Shown piece by piece: positions 21,801-30,100 of a stretch of 64,000 nucleotides of DNA. This DNA comes from Chitinophagales bacterium (lineage in GTDB: Bacteria; Bacteroidota; Bacteroidia; Chitinophagales; JADIYW01). Position 1 is the first letter of the stretch. Each line of letters starts with the position of its first letter. The stretch covers positions 1 through 64,000 of the forward strand of contig JAMLHJ010000002.1 of the NCBI GenBank assembly GCA_023957245.1, written 5' to 3'. The translations under genes and the position numbers were made by a program. The notes below the pieces were generated by a model. That model had not been told where the DNA came from. It was given only the letters and a program-made list of their open reading frames with translations, and did not search any database.

Positions 21801-23305
21801 TGTTGATTTCCCAGAAGAAGGAATTGAAAAACCAATTGCGAAAAATCAAAGAAGATCGTTCAAAAATCAGCAGACCTCAAAATCCAGTATTAGATGCTGT
21901 TGTTCGACCTTTACTTTTATTGCAGAGAGGTTCTATTACTTATGACGACAAACGAAGCACAGTATTGCCTGGCTATATGCCTACAACTAAAATATTTGGC
22001 CAAGACCTGAATTACAATGCTCCAGGTTTAGGGTTTTTGTTTGGTCAGCAGAAAGACACTTCATGGTTGTCGAGTATTTCTAATAAAGGTTGGATTACAA
22101 AAGATACTGTATTCAATTATCAGTTTCAACAACAAAGAACTAAAAATCTTAACGCTAGATTGGTATTAGAGCCGTTTAGAGATTTCAGGGTAGATGTCAA
22201 TCTCACCAAACAATCCAATGAGATATATACAGAGTTTTTCAAAAGAACTTCAGATACTGGACCCTATCAACATTTGGCAGCACAGACAGGAGGAAGTTAT
22301 ACAATCTCATTTTTGATGTTGCGTACGATATTTGACAAGGTAGATAAAAATAATTTTAGTAGCTCATTCAGAAATTTTGAATCTATAAGAGCAGAATTTT
22401 CAAAGATGCTTTCTGAAAGCAACCCCAATTCTAATGGCCAATTTATCAATCAAGATAGTATAATGGTAGAAGGCTTTTATCAAGGTTATGGCCCATACTC
22501 TACAGATGTATTGGTGCCAGCATTGATAGCAGCATATACTGGAAAAGATGTCAATAAGGTGAGATTAAATCCATTGAAAACTATTCCTCTTCCCAACTGG
22601 CGATTGACTTATAATGGTATTGCTAAGACCAACTGGGGAAAGAAACTTTTTACTAGTTTCAATATAAATCATGCTTATAATTCTACTTTTACTGTCAGTA
22701 GTTTCTCTTCAGATTTGAATTTCTTGGGAACTCCAGGATTTGATAAAGATGCTCAATATTTTGTTCCTAGTGCTTTAGATACTTTGTCAGGCAATTTCTA
22801 TACGTTATATTATATTCCGCAAATACAGATTTCAGAGCAATTTGTACCATTTATAGGAGTAGATATAACATGGAAAAATCGTTTGCAAACTAGTTTTGAA
22901 TTTAAAAAATCTCGAACACTTGGATTGAGTTTACTGGATTTCCAACTTGCTGAGACACGTTCATCAGAGTTTACTGGAGGCTTAGGCTATGCTTTAGCTA
23001 AATTCAAATTGCCATTTAAAATCAGAGGAGAAAGAGTTGTTTTGGAAAATGACATTAACTTGCGTTTTGATATCTCTGTACGAAACGATAGAACTGTCAA
23101 TTATCGACTCAATCAAAACATTGCTGAACCTACAAGCGGAGCGAAGACAATCACCTTTTCGCCGACAATAGATTATGTTGTCAATAAGCGTCTCAATTTG
23201 AGAATTTTCTTTGATTACAGAAAAACTACTCCTGCTACTTTGGCTTCATATCCTATCAGAAATTCAAGAGGTGGAATCACTTTAAGATTTTCATTGGCAC
23301 CATAA
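15860..23305 (+). CDS. sprA: SprA, outer-membrane translocon of the type IX secretion system
   Basis: The 2481-residue product begins at GTG with a Sec signal peptide (LKLRYIIIFLLLIKASLTSMQA). SprA forms the giant 36-strand outer-membrane barrel through which type IX substrates leave the periplasm and is also needed for gliding in motile species. Supporting features are its size, the N-terminal segment ending in repeated FNFENQVKLGYKGKEDNI-type strands, the family block SAGNVSLPLRSSLIRGNQSLFGIK, two YGYNRAKLSWYQID-type regions and a C-terminal beta strand ending in RFSLAP. A Lys/Glu-rich helical insertion lies at about 1930-2010. It follows ruvA by 16 bp. No other secretion component is in the window. 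Confidence 0.96.
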   Translation: MLKLRYIIIFLLLIKASLTSMQAQVAFPLTLVMASATALEQDTASKDTTDISLRYPISDRRSDFVTEQVPSSIDFKDPKSIQKKVEYDPKTNQYVIYEKIGNNYYRTPQTMTFDEYVNFKNKQLEQQYFEMRSKARDLAERKSALPPLYDGPELYDKGFGQKPKIEIKPQGNVEVTLGAISQKIDNPVLPLPQRKQTNFDFDMNINMSLTGQIGDYMKLNTNFNTKATFNFENQVKLGYKGKEDNIIQEVSAGNVSLPLRSSLIRGNQSLFGIKTQLKFGRLLVTNILSQQKSKSESIRIEGGSQTKNFEIKADEYEENKHFFFAHSFRDNYEPSLSRLPVVTSIANINRIEVWVTNTNRQTIDVREVVALADLGEKHKLNKPEFFNPSGPENASNNSNTLYKTLTATGNNALLRNPATAITLLENQLKLRAVEDYERTSARKLSPSEYSFNPQLGYISLNQSLKPNEVLGVAIEYTINGELFQVGEFADGVTPNTDTSDVRDKVLILKMLKATSIRTSMPIWDLMMKNIYPLNAFQVSSENFMLDVYYRDPGGGMKRYLPEGGDISGQQLLKVLELDNTNSQLDPQPDGRFDFIENITINSRTGKIIFPVLEPFGDFLRKKINNEKVAQKYVYDILYDSTKFKAQQFPEYNRFVLKGSYKSSNSSEIKLGGFNLPQGSVIVSSGGYTLRENIDYEINYSLGTVRIINDGVMNSGVPIDIKFENNILFGVVNRSLVGTRLDYEVNKNFTLGATHMRLSEKPFTQKVNLGDDPIKNNIIGFDLNYYTESKGLTRFFNKITAQDIQSPSKISVSGEFAKFIPGSAKGINLGKEPTIYIDDFEGTSVNYDLKFPFNAWQLSSAPRGMVNSFGAELFPEAALNNDLKYGYNRAKLSWYQIDNVFYNSRNNPLSGNKQEQEGIYTRLYYEKQVFPNRQNENLQNAPLYTFDLTFNPKERGPYNYETTGEPGISAGLDFSGRLKEPRTRWGGIMRTIETANDFEAANIEFIQFWFLDPFLKTPNAQSGSLFIHLGTISEDILKDSRKQYENGLPRPGVDTKLDTSVWGVTPRISNAITNAFDANPEVIKNQDVGMDGLNDDAERSFYQNYLNQLRGILSPEAFAAFENDPSNDNYRYALDKSFSSNDGILTRYENFNGTQGNSSNNADDANRTTGNAKNTPDDEDLNRDNTLNETEEYFQYRLDVDPISLANSEFITDRVVVPISVNGVPDSAVWYQAQIPITAYSKKVGNIADFRSIRYIRMVMTDFEDPITLRMAEFSLVRNQWRRYAQNIGTPGENLPSDHGDNTTFNVSSISIEENSNRYPIPYAIPPGISREQTINGYYNALQNEQSLKVQVCDLQDGQARAVYKLSNIDLRLFKRLKLFTHAESLYTDRGQLISLNDGDLTAFVRIGSDFTENFYEYEIPLKVTPQGTYNSNIDADRRIIWPEENEFNIKIDSLTLVKQLRNNQNISLTKAFTITDEKGRKISVRGNPDIGQAAIIMLGIRNPKRIIGLNDNVDDGLSKCGEIWFNELRVGGLDEQGGYAALGRVDVQLGNLGNVTLSGNMHTIGFGDIEQKLAERSRDDYYQIDVAANVNLGKMLPEKVGLEIPVYANYSTAVSTPQYDPYEYDIKVKDKLAAIDADPHLTPSDKKIKKEEVKEMSQNVDQIKSVNISNMRKVRTNVERPARVYDVENFDLTYAYSEVTRHSPIIEDEVIKKHKFALGYNYSPKTTYWQPFKDIKNNHRMLKPIKEFNLNYKPNNISFRTDINRQFGTTLIRDIGNDGLVIDPTFDKYFTWDRYYTYKHNLTKNINFEIIATNRARIDEPFGYINTAEKKDSLRRIFWSFGRATTYNHSFNLNYNLPTQYIYYLDWMTVKARYNSTLGFTASSLAVPEWGNILDNSMNLQVNGEVNFKSLYQKIPGLKPYTTSEKRKTKEEYGQVVSKFNDNYDRYTKRINEQIIKIEKKEEEIQKAEKDTSLTKEDVKLLISQKKELKNQLRKIKEDRSKISRPQNPVLDAVVRPLLLLQRGSITYDDKRSTVLPGYMPTTKIFGQDLNYNAPGLGFLFGQQKDTSWLSSISNKGWITKDTVFNYQFQQQRTKNLNARLVLEPFRDFRVDVNLTKQSNEIYTEFFKRTSDTGPYQHLAAQTGGSYTISFLMLRTIFDKVDKNNFSSSFRNFESIRAEFSKMLSESNPNSNGQFINQDSIMVEGFYQGYGPYSTDVLVPALIAAYTGKDVNKVRLNPLKTIPLPNWRLTYNGIAKTNWGKKLFTSFNINHAYNSTFTVSSFSSDLNFLGTPGFDKDAQYFVPSALDTLSGNFYTLYYIPQIQISEQFVPFIGVDITWKNRLQTSFEFKKSRTLGLSLLDFQLAETRSSEFTGGLGYALAKFKLPFKIRGERVVLENDINLRFDISVRNDRTVNYRLNQNIAEPTSGAKTITFSPTIDYVVNKRLNLRIFFDYRKTTPATLASYPIRNSRGGITLRFSLAP

Positions 23306-23469
23306 AGTACTTTGACAAAAAGGGGATGTATAGTGGAGATATGAGTGAATAAGAGAAAGTTATTAGGCAAACTGTCTCATCCTGAAAAGCAATCTTCAAA
23401 AGGAAGTAGAATTAGTGATTAGTTTTTAGTGGTTAGTAAGAGAATCCTGAAGCAGACAAAAAATAGAAA

Positions 23470-24348
23470 ATGGAAAACGAAATTATATTATCCCAAAATC
23501 AAATTGAAAATCGAATTTTTACAATTCGTAATAATCAAGTAATGCTTGATCGAGATTTAGCGGAAATCTATCAAGTGGAAACTAAAGTTCTAAACCAAGC
23601 AGTTAAAAGAAATTTAGATAGGTTTCCTGAACAATTTCGTTTTCAACTTACTAATGATGAAAAAAATGAACTGGTCACAATTTGTGACCAGTTCGAATCT
23701 TTAAAGCATTCTTCAACGAATCCATACGCGTTTACTGAACAAGGAGTAGCAATGCTTTCGGCTGTTTTGCGTAGTGAGATAGCAGTAAAAGTAAGCATTC
23801 AAATTATAAATGCTTTTATAGAAATGCGAAAACTTATCACCTCGCACAGCGGACTATTACAACGTATGGAAGGGATGGAGCGTAAGCAAATAGAATCAGA
23901 CCAAAAATTCGAAAAAGTATTTAAAGCACTTGAGAATAAGAGTGCTATTCCCACCCAAGGCGTATTTTTTGATGGACAAATTTTTGATGCTTACGAGCTG
24001 ACTTCCAAAATTATTCGCTCGGCAAAGAAAGGTATTGTATTAATTGATAACTATATCGACGAAAACACGCTGACGCATCTATGCAAGAAAAACAAAGGTG
24101 TGAATGTACTCTTATTGACAAAATCAATTTCTAAAGCATTGGAATTAGACCTCAAAAAAGCCAATGAGCAATACGGCAATTTTGAGATTAAAGCTTTTAC
24201 CAAAAGTCACGACCGTTTTCTGATAATTGACCATTCGGAAGTGTATCATCTGGGTGCTTCGCTAAAAGATTTGGGTAAGAAATGGTTTGCCTTTTCTAAA
24301 ATGGATAAATATTCGGTGGATGGTATTTTGAAGGAGATTAGTTTTTAG
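23470..24348 (+). CDS. ORF6N-domain protein with C-terminal degenerate PLD-like domain
   Basis: Residues 8-95 form an ORF6N (KilA-N-related) putative DNA-binding domain (IENRIFTIRNNQVMLDRDLA, YAFTEQGVAMLSAVLRS), as found in phage and mobile-element proteins. A helical linker (125-155) follows. Residues 160-292 include SHDRFLIID, an H-x-R-x4-D variant of the PLD HKD motif, followed by VYHLGASLKDLGKKWFAFSKM. The combination recurs in Bacteroidota accessory regions; its role is not established and could be regulatory or nucleolytic. A decayed tandem copy follows immediately, with a similar upstream sequence. Confidence 0.85.
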   Translation: MENEIILSQNQIENRIFTIRNNQVMLDRDLAEIYQVETKVLNQAVKRNLDRFPEQFRFQLTNDEKNELVTICDQFESLKHSSTNPYAFTEQGVAMLSAVLRSEIAVKVSIQIINAFIEMRKLITSHSGLLQRMEGMERKQIESDQKFEKVFKALENKSAIPTQGVFFDGQIFDAYELTSKIIRSAKKGIVLIDNYIDENTLTHLCKKNKGVNVLLLTKSISKALELDLKKANEQYGNFEIKAFTKSHDRFLIIDHSEVYHLGASLKDLGKKWFAFSKMDKYSVDGILKEISF

Positions 24349-24386
24349 TAAGAAAATCTAAATATAGACAATATAAAAGAAGCAAA

Positions 24387-24727
24387 ATGAAAGTTGATAT
24401 TTTGTTATTATAAAAAGAGATAGAAAATCGAATTTTTACAATTTGAGGTGTTCAGGTGATGTTCTATAAAGATTTGGCTAAAATGTACCAAGTTGAGACT
24501 TTCGTTTTAAATCAAGCTGTAAAAGGAATGGCGAGCGTTTTCCTGATGATTTTATGTTTCAACTTACCCAATAGTAGTAAGAAAATTTGAAAGTACAAAA
24601 TGTGATGTCAAGTGAATATGGAGGACGCAGAACACTTCCTTTCGTTTATACTGAACAAGGTGTTTCAGGTTTGTCAGCCGTATTAAAAATTGAAACGGCA
24701 ACCAAAATGCAAGGGGTAATTATGTAA
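24387..24727 (+). pseudogene. Decayed tandem copy of the ORF6N gene
   Basis: Translated pieces in shifting frames match the intact gene upstream: IENRIFTI then a stop, MFYKDLAKMYQVETFVLNQAVK, a frameshifted FQLTQ, and TLPFVYTEQGVSGLSAVLK ending at a TAA (24725-24727). At least two frameshifts and one early stop disrupt it, and the C-terminal half is missing. The DNA before its ATG (GATTAGTTTTTAGT...AGACAA) also resembles that before the intact gene, so a gene plus its upstream region was duplicated. Confidence 0.8.
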
Positions 24728-24742
24728 ACTTTTTTAGGGAGA

Positions 24743-24770
24743 GTCAGAAGGTTTTATTCACAGACTGGGT
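24743..24770 (+). repeat. Right-hand end of an attC-like repeat (copy A)
   Basis: GTCAGAAGG...CACAGACTGGGT, followed by TTGGCAG, matches the right end of the 186-bp repeats further on (TGCAGACTGGCG followed by TTGGCAG). Only the right end is recognisable. It marks the left boundary of the cassette-like module carrying the first ADP-ribosylglycohydrolase. Confidence 0.5.
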
Positions 24771-24872
24771 TTGGCAGATTATTATTCTCCAGCAGATTTT
24801 TGGAAAACGTCAGAAAATAAAGAAATAAAAACATTGCCAAACAATTAGAATTATTATTTTTAGTAGCACAGG

Positions 24873-25853
24873 ATGAAAAGAGTAACAACAATAATAGAAA
24901 TAAAATCAGCACTTTTCGGAGTTGCAGTTGGAGATGCAGTAGGCGTCCCTTATGAATTTTCATCTCGACAAGAAATGATTGAAAATCCAGCAACCGATAT
25001 GAAAGGATATGGAACATATCACCTACCACCAGGAACTTGGTCAGATGATAGTTCTTTGACTTTCTGTTTAGCAGAGTCAATTGCTTCAGGTTTTAATCTT
25101 GTTACTACTGCTGAAAATTTTATAAAATGGAGGGATGAAGCTTATTGGACTGCAGATAATTGTGTTTTTGATATAGGTAATACTACAAACAATGCAATTA
25201 GCCAACTAAAATCAATTCTTTCAAAAGAAAATGCAGAAATAGAACTTGAGCAGCTAAAAATAAATGCAGAAGAATATGATAATGGAAACGGTTCTTTAAT
25301 GCGAATTATACCACTTTTGTTTTATATCTACGGCAAAAATATACACGAGCAATTTGACTTAATATGGAAAGTTTCAGCTTTAACCCACAAACACATTAGA
25401 GCTGCAATGAGTTGTCTTATTTATTTGAAATGCGCTGAGTATATTCTGAACGGAATTGAAAAAGAAACTGCCTACTTGAAGACTAAGGAAGATATCCTAA
25501 ACTTTTGGAACGAAATTAACTTTCCCAACTCTGAACGAAAACATTTTGAAAAAATAATACAGAACGATATAAGGGATACAAGTAAAGAAGATTTAAAATC
25601 TGGTGGATATGTTATTGAGGTATTAGAATCATCTTTCTGGTTTTTTCTCGAAGAGGATTCTTATGAAAATACAATATTGTCAATAATAAATTTAGGACAC
25701 GACACTGATACTTCTGCTGCTATCGTGGGAGGCTTAGCTGGATTATATTACGGAATTGACAAAATACCGATTAATTGGATAAAACAAATTACAAGAAAAA
25801 ATGACATTGAAAACTTGGCTGAACGTCTTACCGACAAGCTCACTTGTCATTAA
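24873..25853 (+). CDS. ADP-ribosylglycohydrolase family protein (first of two)
   Basis: The 326-residue all-helical hydrolase has the binuclear Mg site signatures of the DraG/ARH family: GVAVGDAVGVPYEF (13-26), TWSDDSSLTFCLA (about 50-62), YDNGNGSLMRIIP (about 132) and LGHDTDTSAAIVGGLAG (about 277). These enzymes remove ADP-ribose from protein side chains (Arg or Ser) or related substrates. Its substrate is unknown, and no ADP-ribosyltransferase partner is in the window. It lies between attC-like copies A and B, in the same orientation as all the following modules. Confidence 0.92.
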   Translation: MKRVTTIIEIKSALFGVAVGDAVGVPYEFSSRQEMIENPATDMKGYGTYHLPPGTWSDDSSLTFCLAESIASGFNLVTTAENFIKWRDEAYWTADNCVFDIGNTTNNAISQLKSILSKENAEIELEQLKINAEEYDNGNGSLMRIIPLLFYIYGKNIHEQFDLIWKVSALTHKHIRAAMSCLIYLKCAEYILNGIEKETAYLKTKEDILNFWNEINFPNSERKHFEKIIQNDIRDTSKEDLKSGGYVIEVLESSFWFFLEEDSYENTILSIINLGHDTDTSAAIVGGLAGLYYGIDKIPINWIKQITRKNDIENLAERLTDKLTCH

Positions 25854-25968
25854 CATACAAATTGGCAATAGATCAAGTGAAGTACTTCTATTGAACTTTT
25901 GTGAAAGGTTGAACACTGATAATTATCTTTAACATTTGTGCTAAAAGCTTGCTCCATCGCCAATTATG
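25854..25968 (-). repeat. attC-like hairpin, second family, inverted (copy B)
   Basis: Read on the minus strand, this element shares the exact 15-mer CTTTTAGCACAAATG, the flanking GGAGC and the right-arm word GAAGNACTTNAC with the element at 63741-63867. It ends at G before TTAATG. Its termini, ATTGGCAAT and ATCGCCAAT on the plus strand, are imperfect inverted repeats. The stop codon of the upstream glycohydrolase lies inside the terminal box. Confidence 0.55.
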
Positions 25969-26059
25969 ATTTAGGAAGCCTTTTACATGGAGCTTTGAAG
26001 ATTATAACTCCAAACCACATAAAACCATTTTTTTTACTTCAAATACTTCAAAAAAAACT

Positions 26060-26854
26060 ATGATTTCAAATTCAAATGCAATAATTGGTGCTGTTATTGG
26101 TGACGTAATTGGTTCTGTCTTTGAATGGAACAATATAAAATCAACCGACTTTGATTTTTTCAAACCAAAGTGTGATTTTACTGACGATACAGTATTAACA
26201 ATTGCCGTTGCTGACTGCATATTGAACAAGAAAGATTTTGCCAAGACAATTTGGGAATATGGCAGAAAATATCGTGAACGTGGCTACGGTGGTAGTTTTA
26301 GAAATTGGTTAAAAGAAGATAATTTAAAACCTTACGGAAGTTTTGGTAATGGTTCGGCAATGAGAGTAAGTGCTGTGGGTTTGGCATTTAATGACATTGA
26401 AACCGTTATGGAAGTGGCTAAAGAATCAGCAGAAGTAACACATAACCACCCTGAAGGAGTTAAAGGTGCACAAGCAACTGCGACTGCAATATTTCTTGCA
26501 AGACGAGGTAAATCAAAGCAAGAGATAAAAGATTACATAACTCAGACTTTCGACTATAATCTTGACTTTACACTTGACGAAATACGACCAAATTATAAAT
26601 TTGACGTAACTTGTCAGGGTTCAGTTCCACAAGCAATTGTAGCTTTTTTTGAAAGTTCAGACTTTGAAAATGCTATTAGACTTGCAATTTCAATAGGTGG
26701 CGACAGCGACACAATTGCATGTATTACTGGAGGAATTGCTTCGGCATTTTACCGACATATTCCAAATGAAATTATTGACTTTGTAGTTGACAAACTCCCG
26801 AGTGAATACATTGAAATAATGAACAAATTTGACCAACAATATATCAGAAATTAA
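26060..26854 (+). CDS. ADP-ribosylglycohydrolase family protein (second of two)
   Basis: The 264-residue compact member carries all expected motifs: IIGAVIGDVIGSVFEW (8-23), FTDDTVLTIAVADCIL (about 42), GSFGNGSAMRVSAVGLAF (about 93) and IGGDSDTIACITGGIASAFY (about 213), with the Asp pairs that bind two metal ions. It is only distantly similar to the first copy and shorter, so the two were probably acquired separately rather than by duplication. It is followed by attC-like copy C. The substrate is unknown. Confidence 0.92.
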   Translation: MISNSNAIIGAVIGDVIGSVFEWNNIKSTDFDFFKPKCDFTDDTVLTIAVADCILNKKDFAKTIWEYGRKYRERGYGGSFRNWLKEDNLKPYGSFGNGSAMRVSAVGLAFNDIETVMEVAKESAEVTHNHPEGVKGAQATATAIFLARRGKSKQEIKDYITQTFDYNLDFTLDEIRPNYKFDVTCQGSVPQAIVAFFESSDFENAIRLAISIGGDSDTIACITGGIASAFYRHIPNEIIDFVVDKLPSEYIEIMNKFDQQYIRN

Positions 26855-26869
26855 GAATGGCAAACCCAC

Positions 26870-27071
26870 AACATCATTACGAAAAGTAAAAAGCCATGAA
26901 TACAGCAATCCAATACTGAAACTGTGAGGCATTTTGATATTTGTAGCATTTCGAAAGACTCAGAAGCAATACCAATTATTGAAGGGATTATGCATCTTGC
27001 CTTTATGTTCTTAAGTGCAAAATATTAACTATATTTGAAAGATTCAGTTAGTGTTTTTTCAAAGATTGAGA
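26870..27071 (+). repeat. attC-like intergenic repeat, copy C
   Basis: This matches copies D1, D2, E and F over its whole length, for example ATTACGAAAAGTAAAA (shared with F), AATACAGCAA, CCAATACTGA, GTGAGGC, CCAATTATT and GCAAAATATTAA. Similarity ends near 27071, before TTTTGTGG, a poorer junction than the other copies have. Confidence 0.75.
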
Positions 27072-27143
27072 TTTTGTGGTCAGACAATGAAGAGTACACA
27101 AACGGACAGACAACGAATAGAATTAACATTGAAGCAATAAATA

Positions 27144-30100
27144 TTGACAGGAGAAAGGGAAAATACCGACTACTCTATTGCGTTCATAGATACAGAGATT
27201 GAACCTAAGAACGGGAAGGTTCTTGATATAGGAAGTGTCAAGGATAACGGTGCTTTTTTCCATAAAACTTCGATAACTGACTTCATGCAGTTTCTTAAAG
27301 GAACTCAATTCATCTGCGGACATAATATTTTCAATCACGACATCAAATACATTGGGAAAACTCTCAATGATGCAGGAATCAATTCAGCTAACATTATTGA
27401 TACATTGTTCCTTTCTCCTTTGCTTTTTCCGACAAAGCCCTATCATTCTTTACTTAAAGACGACAAACTTCAATCCGAAGATACAAACAATCCGTTGAAC
27501 GATTCAATCAAAGCGAAAGATTTATTGTATGACGAAATTGCTACTTTTAAACAAACAGACGAAGCGCTCAAACAAATTTTTTATTTGCTATTAAACGACA
27601 AAAAAGAGTTCCACTCTTTTTTCTGTTACATAGCATATAGCAGTTCCTGCACAGACATTGAAAGACTTATTCGTGAAAAATTTAAAAATGAAATTTGTGA
27701 AAATGTTGATTTAGCAAATATTATTTCAGAAAAACCAATAGAACTTGCTTACTGTTTATCATTGATAAATTCTTTCATTCAACACAAGAAAATACATTCC
27801 ATAACACCTCCTTGGGTTTTGAAAACTTACCCCGAAGTGGAACAGATAATGTTTCGTTTAAGAAACAAACCTTGCATAAGTGGTTGCGAATATTGCAACA
27901 ACATTTTAGATGCACACAAAGGACTTAAAAGATTTTTTGATTTTGATTCTTACAGAAGTTACGGTGGTGAATCATTGCAAGAAAAAGCAGTTAAAGCTGC
28001 GATTGACAATAAATCAATACTTGCCGTCTTCCCAACAGGTGGCGGAAAGTCAATCACATTTCAAGTTCCTGCATTGATTTGCGGAGAAACTTCAAAAGGA
28101 TTAACAATAGTGATTTCGCCTTTACAATCACTAATGAAAGACCAAGTTGACAACCTAGAAAAAATTGGGATTACCGATGCCGTTACAATAAACGGGTTAC
28201 TTGACCCAATTGAAAGAGCAAAATCTTTTGAAAGAGTTGAAGACGGTTCAGCATCTATGCTCTACATTTCACCGGAATCGCTACGCTCAAAGACAATTGA
28301 ACGTTTAGTGTTAGGAAGAAAAATTGCCCGTTTTGTAATTGATGAAGCTCACTGTTTTTCTTCGTGGGGACAAGATTTTAGAGTTGATTATTTATATATC
28401 GGAGATTTTATCAAATCAATTCAAGAAAAGAAAAATCTTGAAGATGGCATTCCTATTTCCTGTTTCACAGCAACGGCAAAACAAAAGGTAATTGAAGACA
28501 TACGAGATTATTTTAAAGAGAAACTCTCGTTAAACCTTGAATTGTTCACGTCAAAAGCATCACGGACAAACTTGCAATACAAAGTCTTTGAAAAAGGAGA
28601 CGAAGAAGAAAAATATCAACAAGTTCGAGATTTGATTGAAGATAAAAATTGTCCGACTATCATTTATGTTTCTCGAACACGAAAAGCCTACACTCTTGCA
28701 GAACGCTTGACCGAAGACGGTTTCACTGCAAAACCGTATCACGGCAAAATGGACGCAAAAGAAAAAACAGCAAATCAAAATGCTTTCATAGCAGGCGAAG
28801 TGCCAATTATGGTAGCAACTTCTGCTTTCGGAATGGGCGTTGATAAAAAAGATGTAGGAATGGTCATTCACTATGAGGTTTCCGATTCGCTTGAAAACTA
28901 CATTCAGGAAGCAGGGCGAGCAGGACGTGATGAAAATATTACAGCTGATTGTTTCGTTTTATTTAACGAAGAAGATTTAAGTAAGCATTTCATTCTATTA
29001 AATCAAACAAAACTTTCTATCAAAGAAATTCAACAAGTTTGGAAAGCGATTAAAGAAATTACAAGATTTCGTTCAACTGTTTCAAATTCGGCTTTGGAGA
29101 TTGCACGAAAAGCAGGCTGGGATGATAATGTTATTGAAATTGAAACACGGGTAACAACAGCCATTGCAGCGTTGGAAGATGCAGGATATTTGAAACGTGG
29201 ACAAAATATGCCACGCGTTTTTGCAAACAGTATTCTTTCAAAAAATGTAAAAGAAGCCATTGATAAAATCAATGCTTCGGAAAGATTTATTGGAAATCAA
29301 AAAGAAAAAGGCGTCAGAATTATAAAGAAACTTTTCTCTAGTAAAAGTAGAAAACAAACCACTGATGAAAGTGCAGAATCAAGAATTGATTACATCAGCG
29401 ACCATTTAGGAATTGTAAAAGAAGAAGTGATAAATATTGTCAATCTGTTACGTGAAGAAAAAATTTTAGCCGATGCAAAAGATTTGACAGCATTTATCAA
29501 AAAAGGAGAAAACAAAAATCGTTCGTTCAACATAGTTGACACATTCAGTAAAATTGAGACCTTTTTGCTTCCATTTTTTGAAGAGCAAGAAAAAATATTT
29601 CACATAAAAGAACTTAACGAACAAGCCGAAGAAAAAGGACTTAACGATATCAGCACCAATAAGATTAAAACTATTCTCAATTTTTGGGCAATCAAAAACT
29701 GGATTAAACGACAAAGTTTAGAATCAAAAAACCATGTAACTGTTCTTGCACTGTTCCCGAAAGAATTATTGAAATATAAATTAGAGAAACGACATGCTTT
29801 AGCAAAATTCATTGTTGAATTTCTTTATGAAAAAAGTAATATGAACGTTTCTGAAGAAGATTCAGCAAAAGAAGAAGTGTTGGTTGAGTTTTCGGTTCAA
29901 GAACTAAAATCTGCTTACGAGGGAAGCTCAAGTTTATTTAAAGTAAACATCAATCTTGATGATATTGAAGACACGCTTTTTTACTTATCAAGAATTGAAG
30001 CAATAAAAATTGAAGGTGGTTTCCTTGTTGTGTATAATCGTTTGACCATTGAACGAACAGAGCAAAACAATAAGAAACAATACACGAAAGACGATTATCA

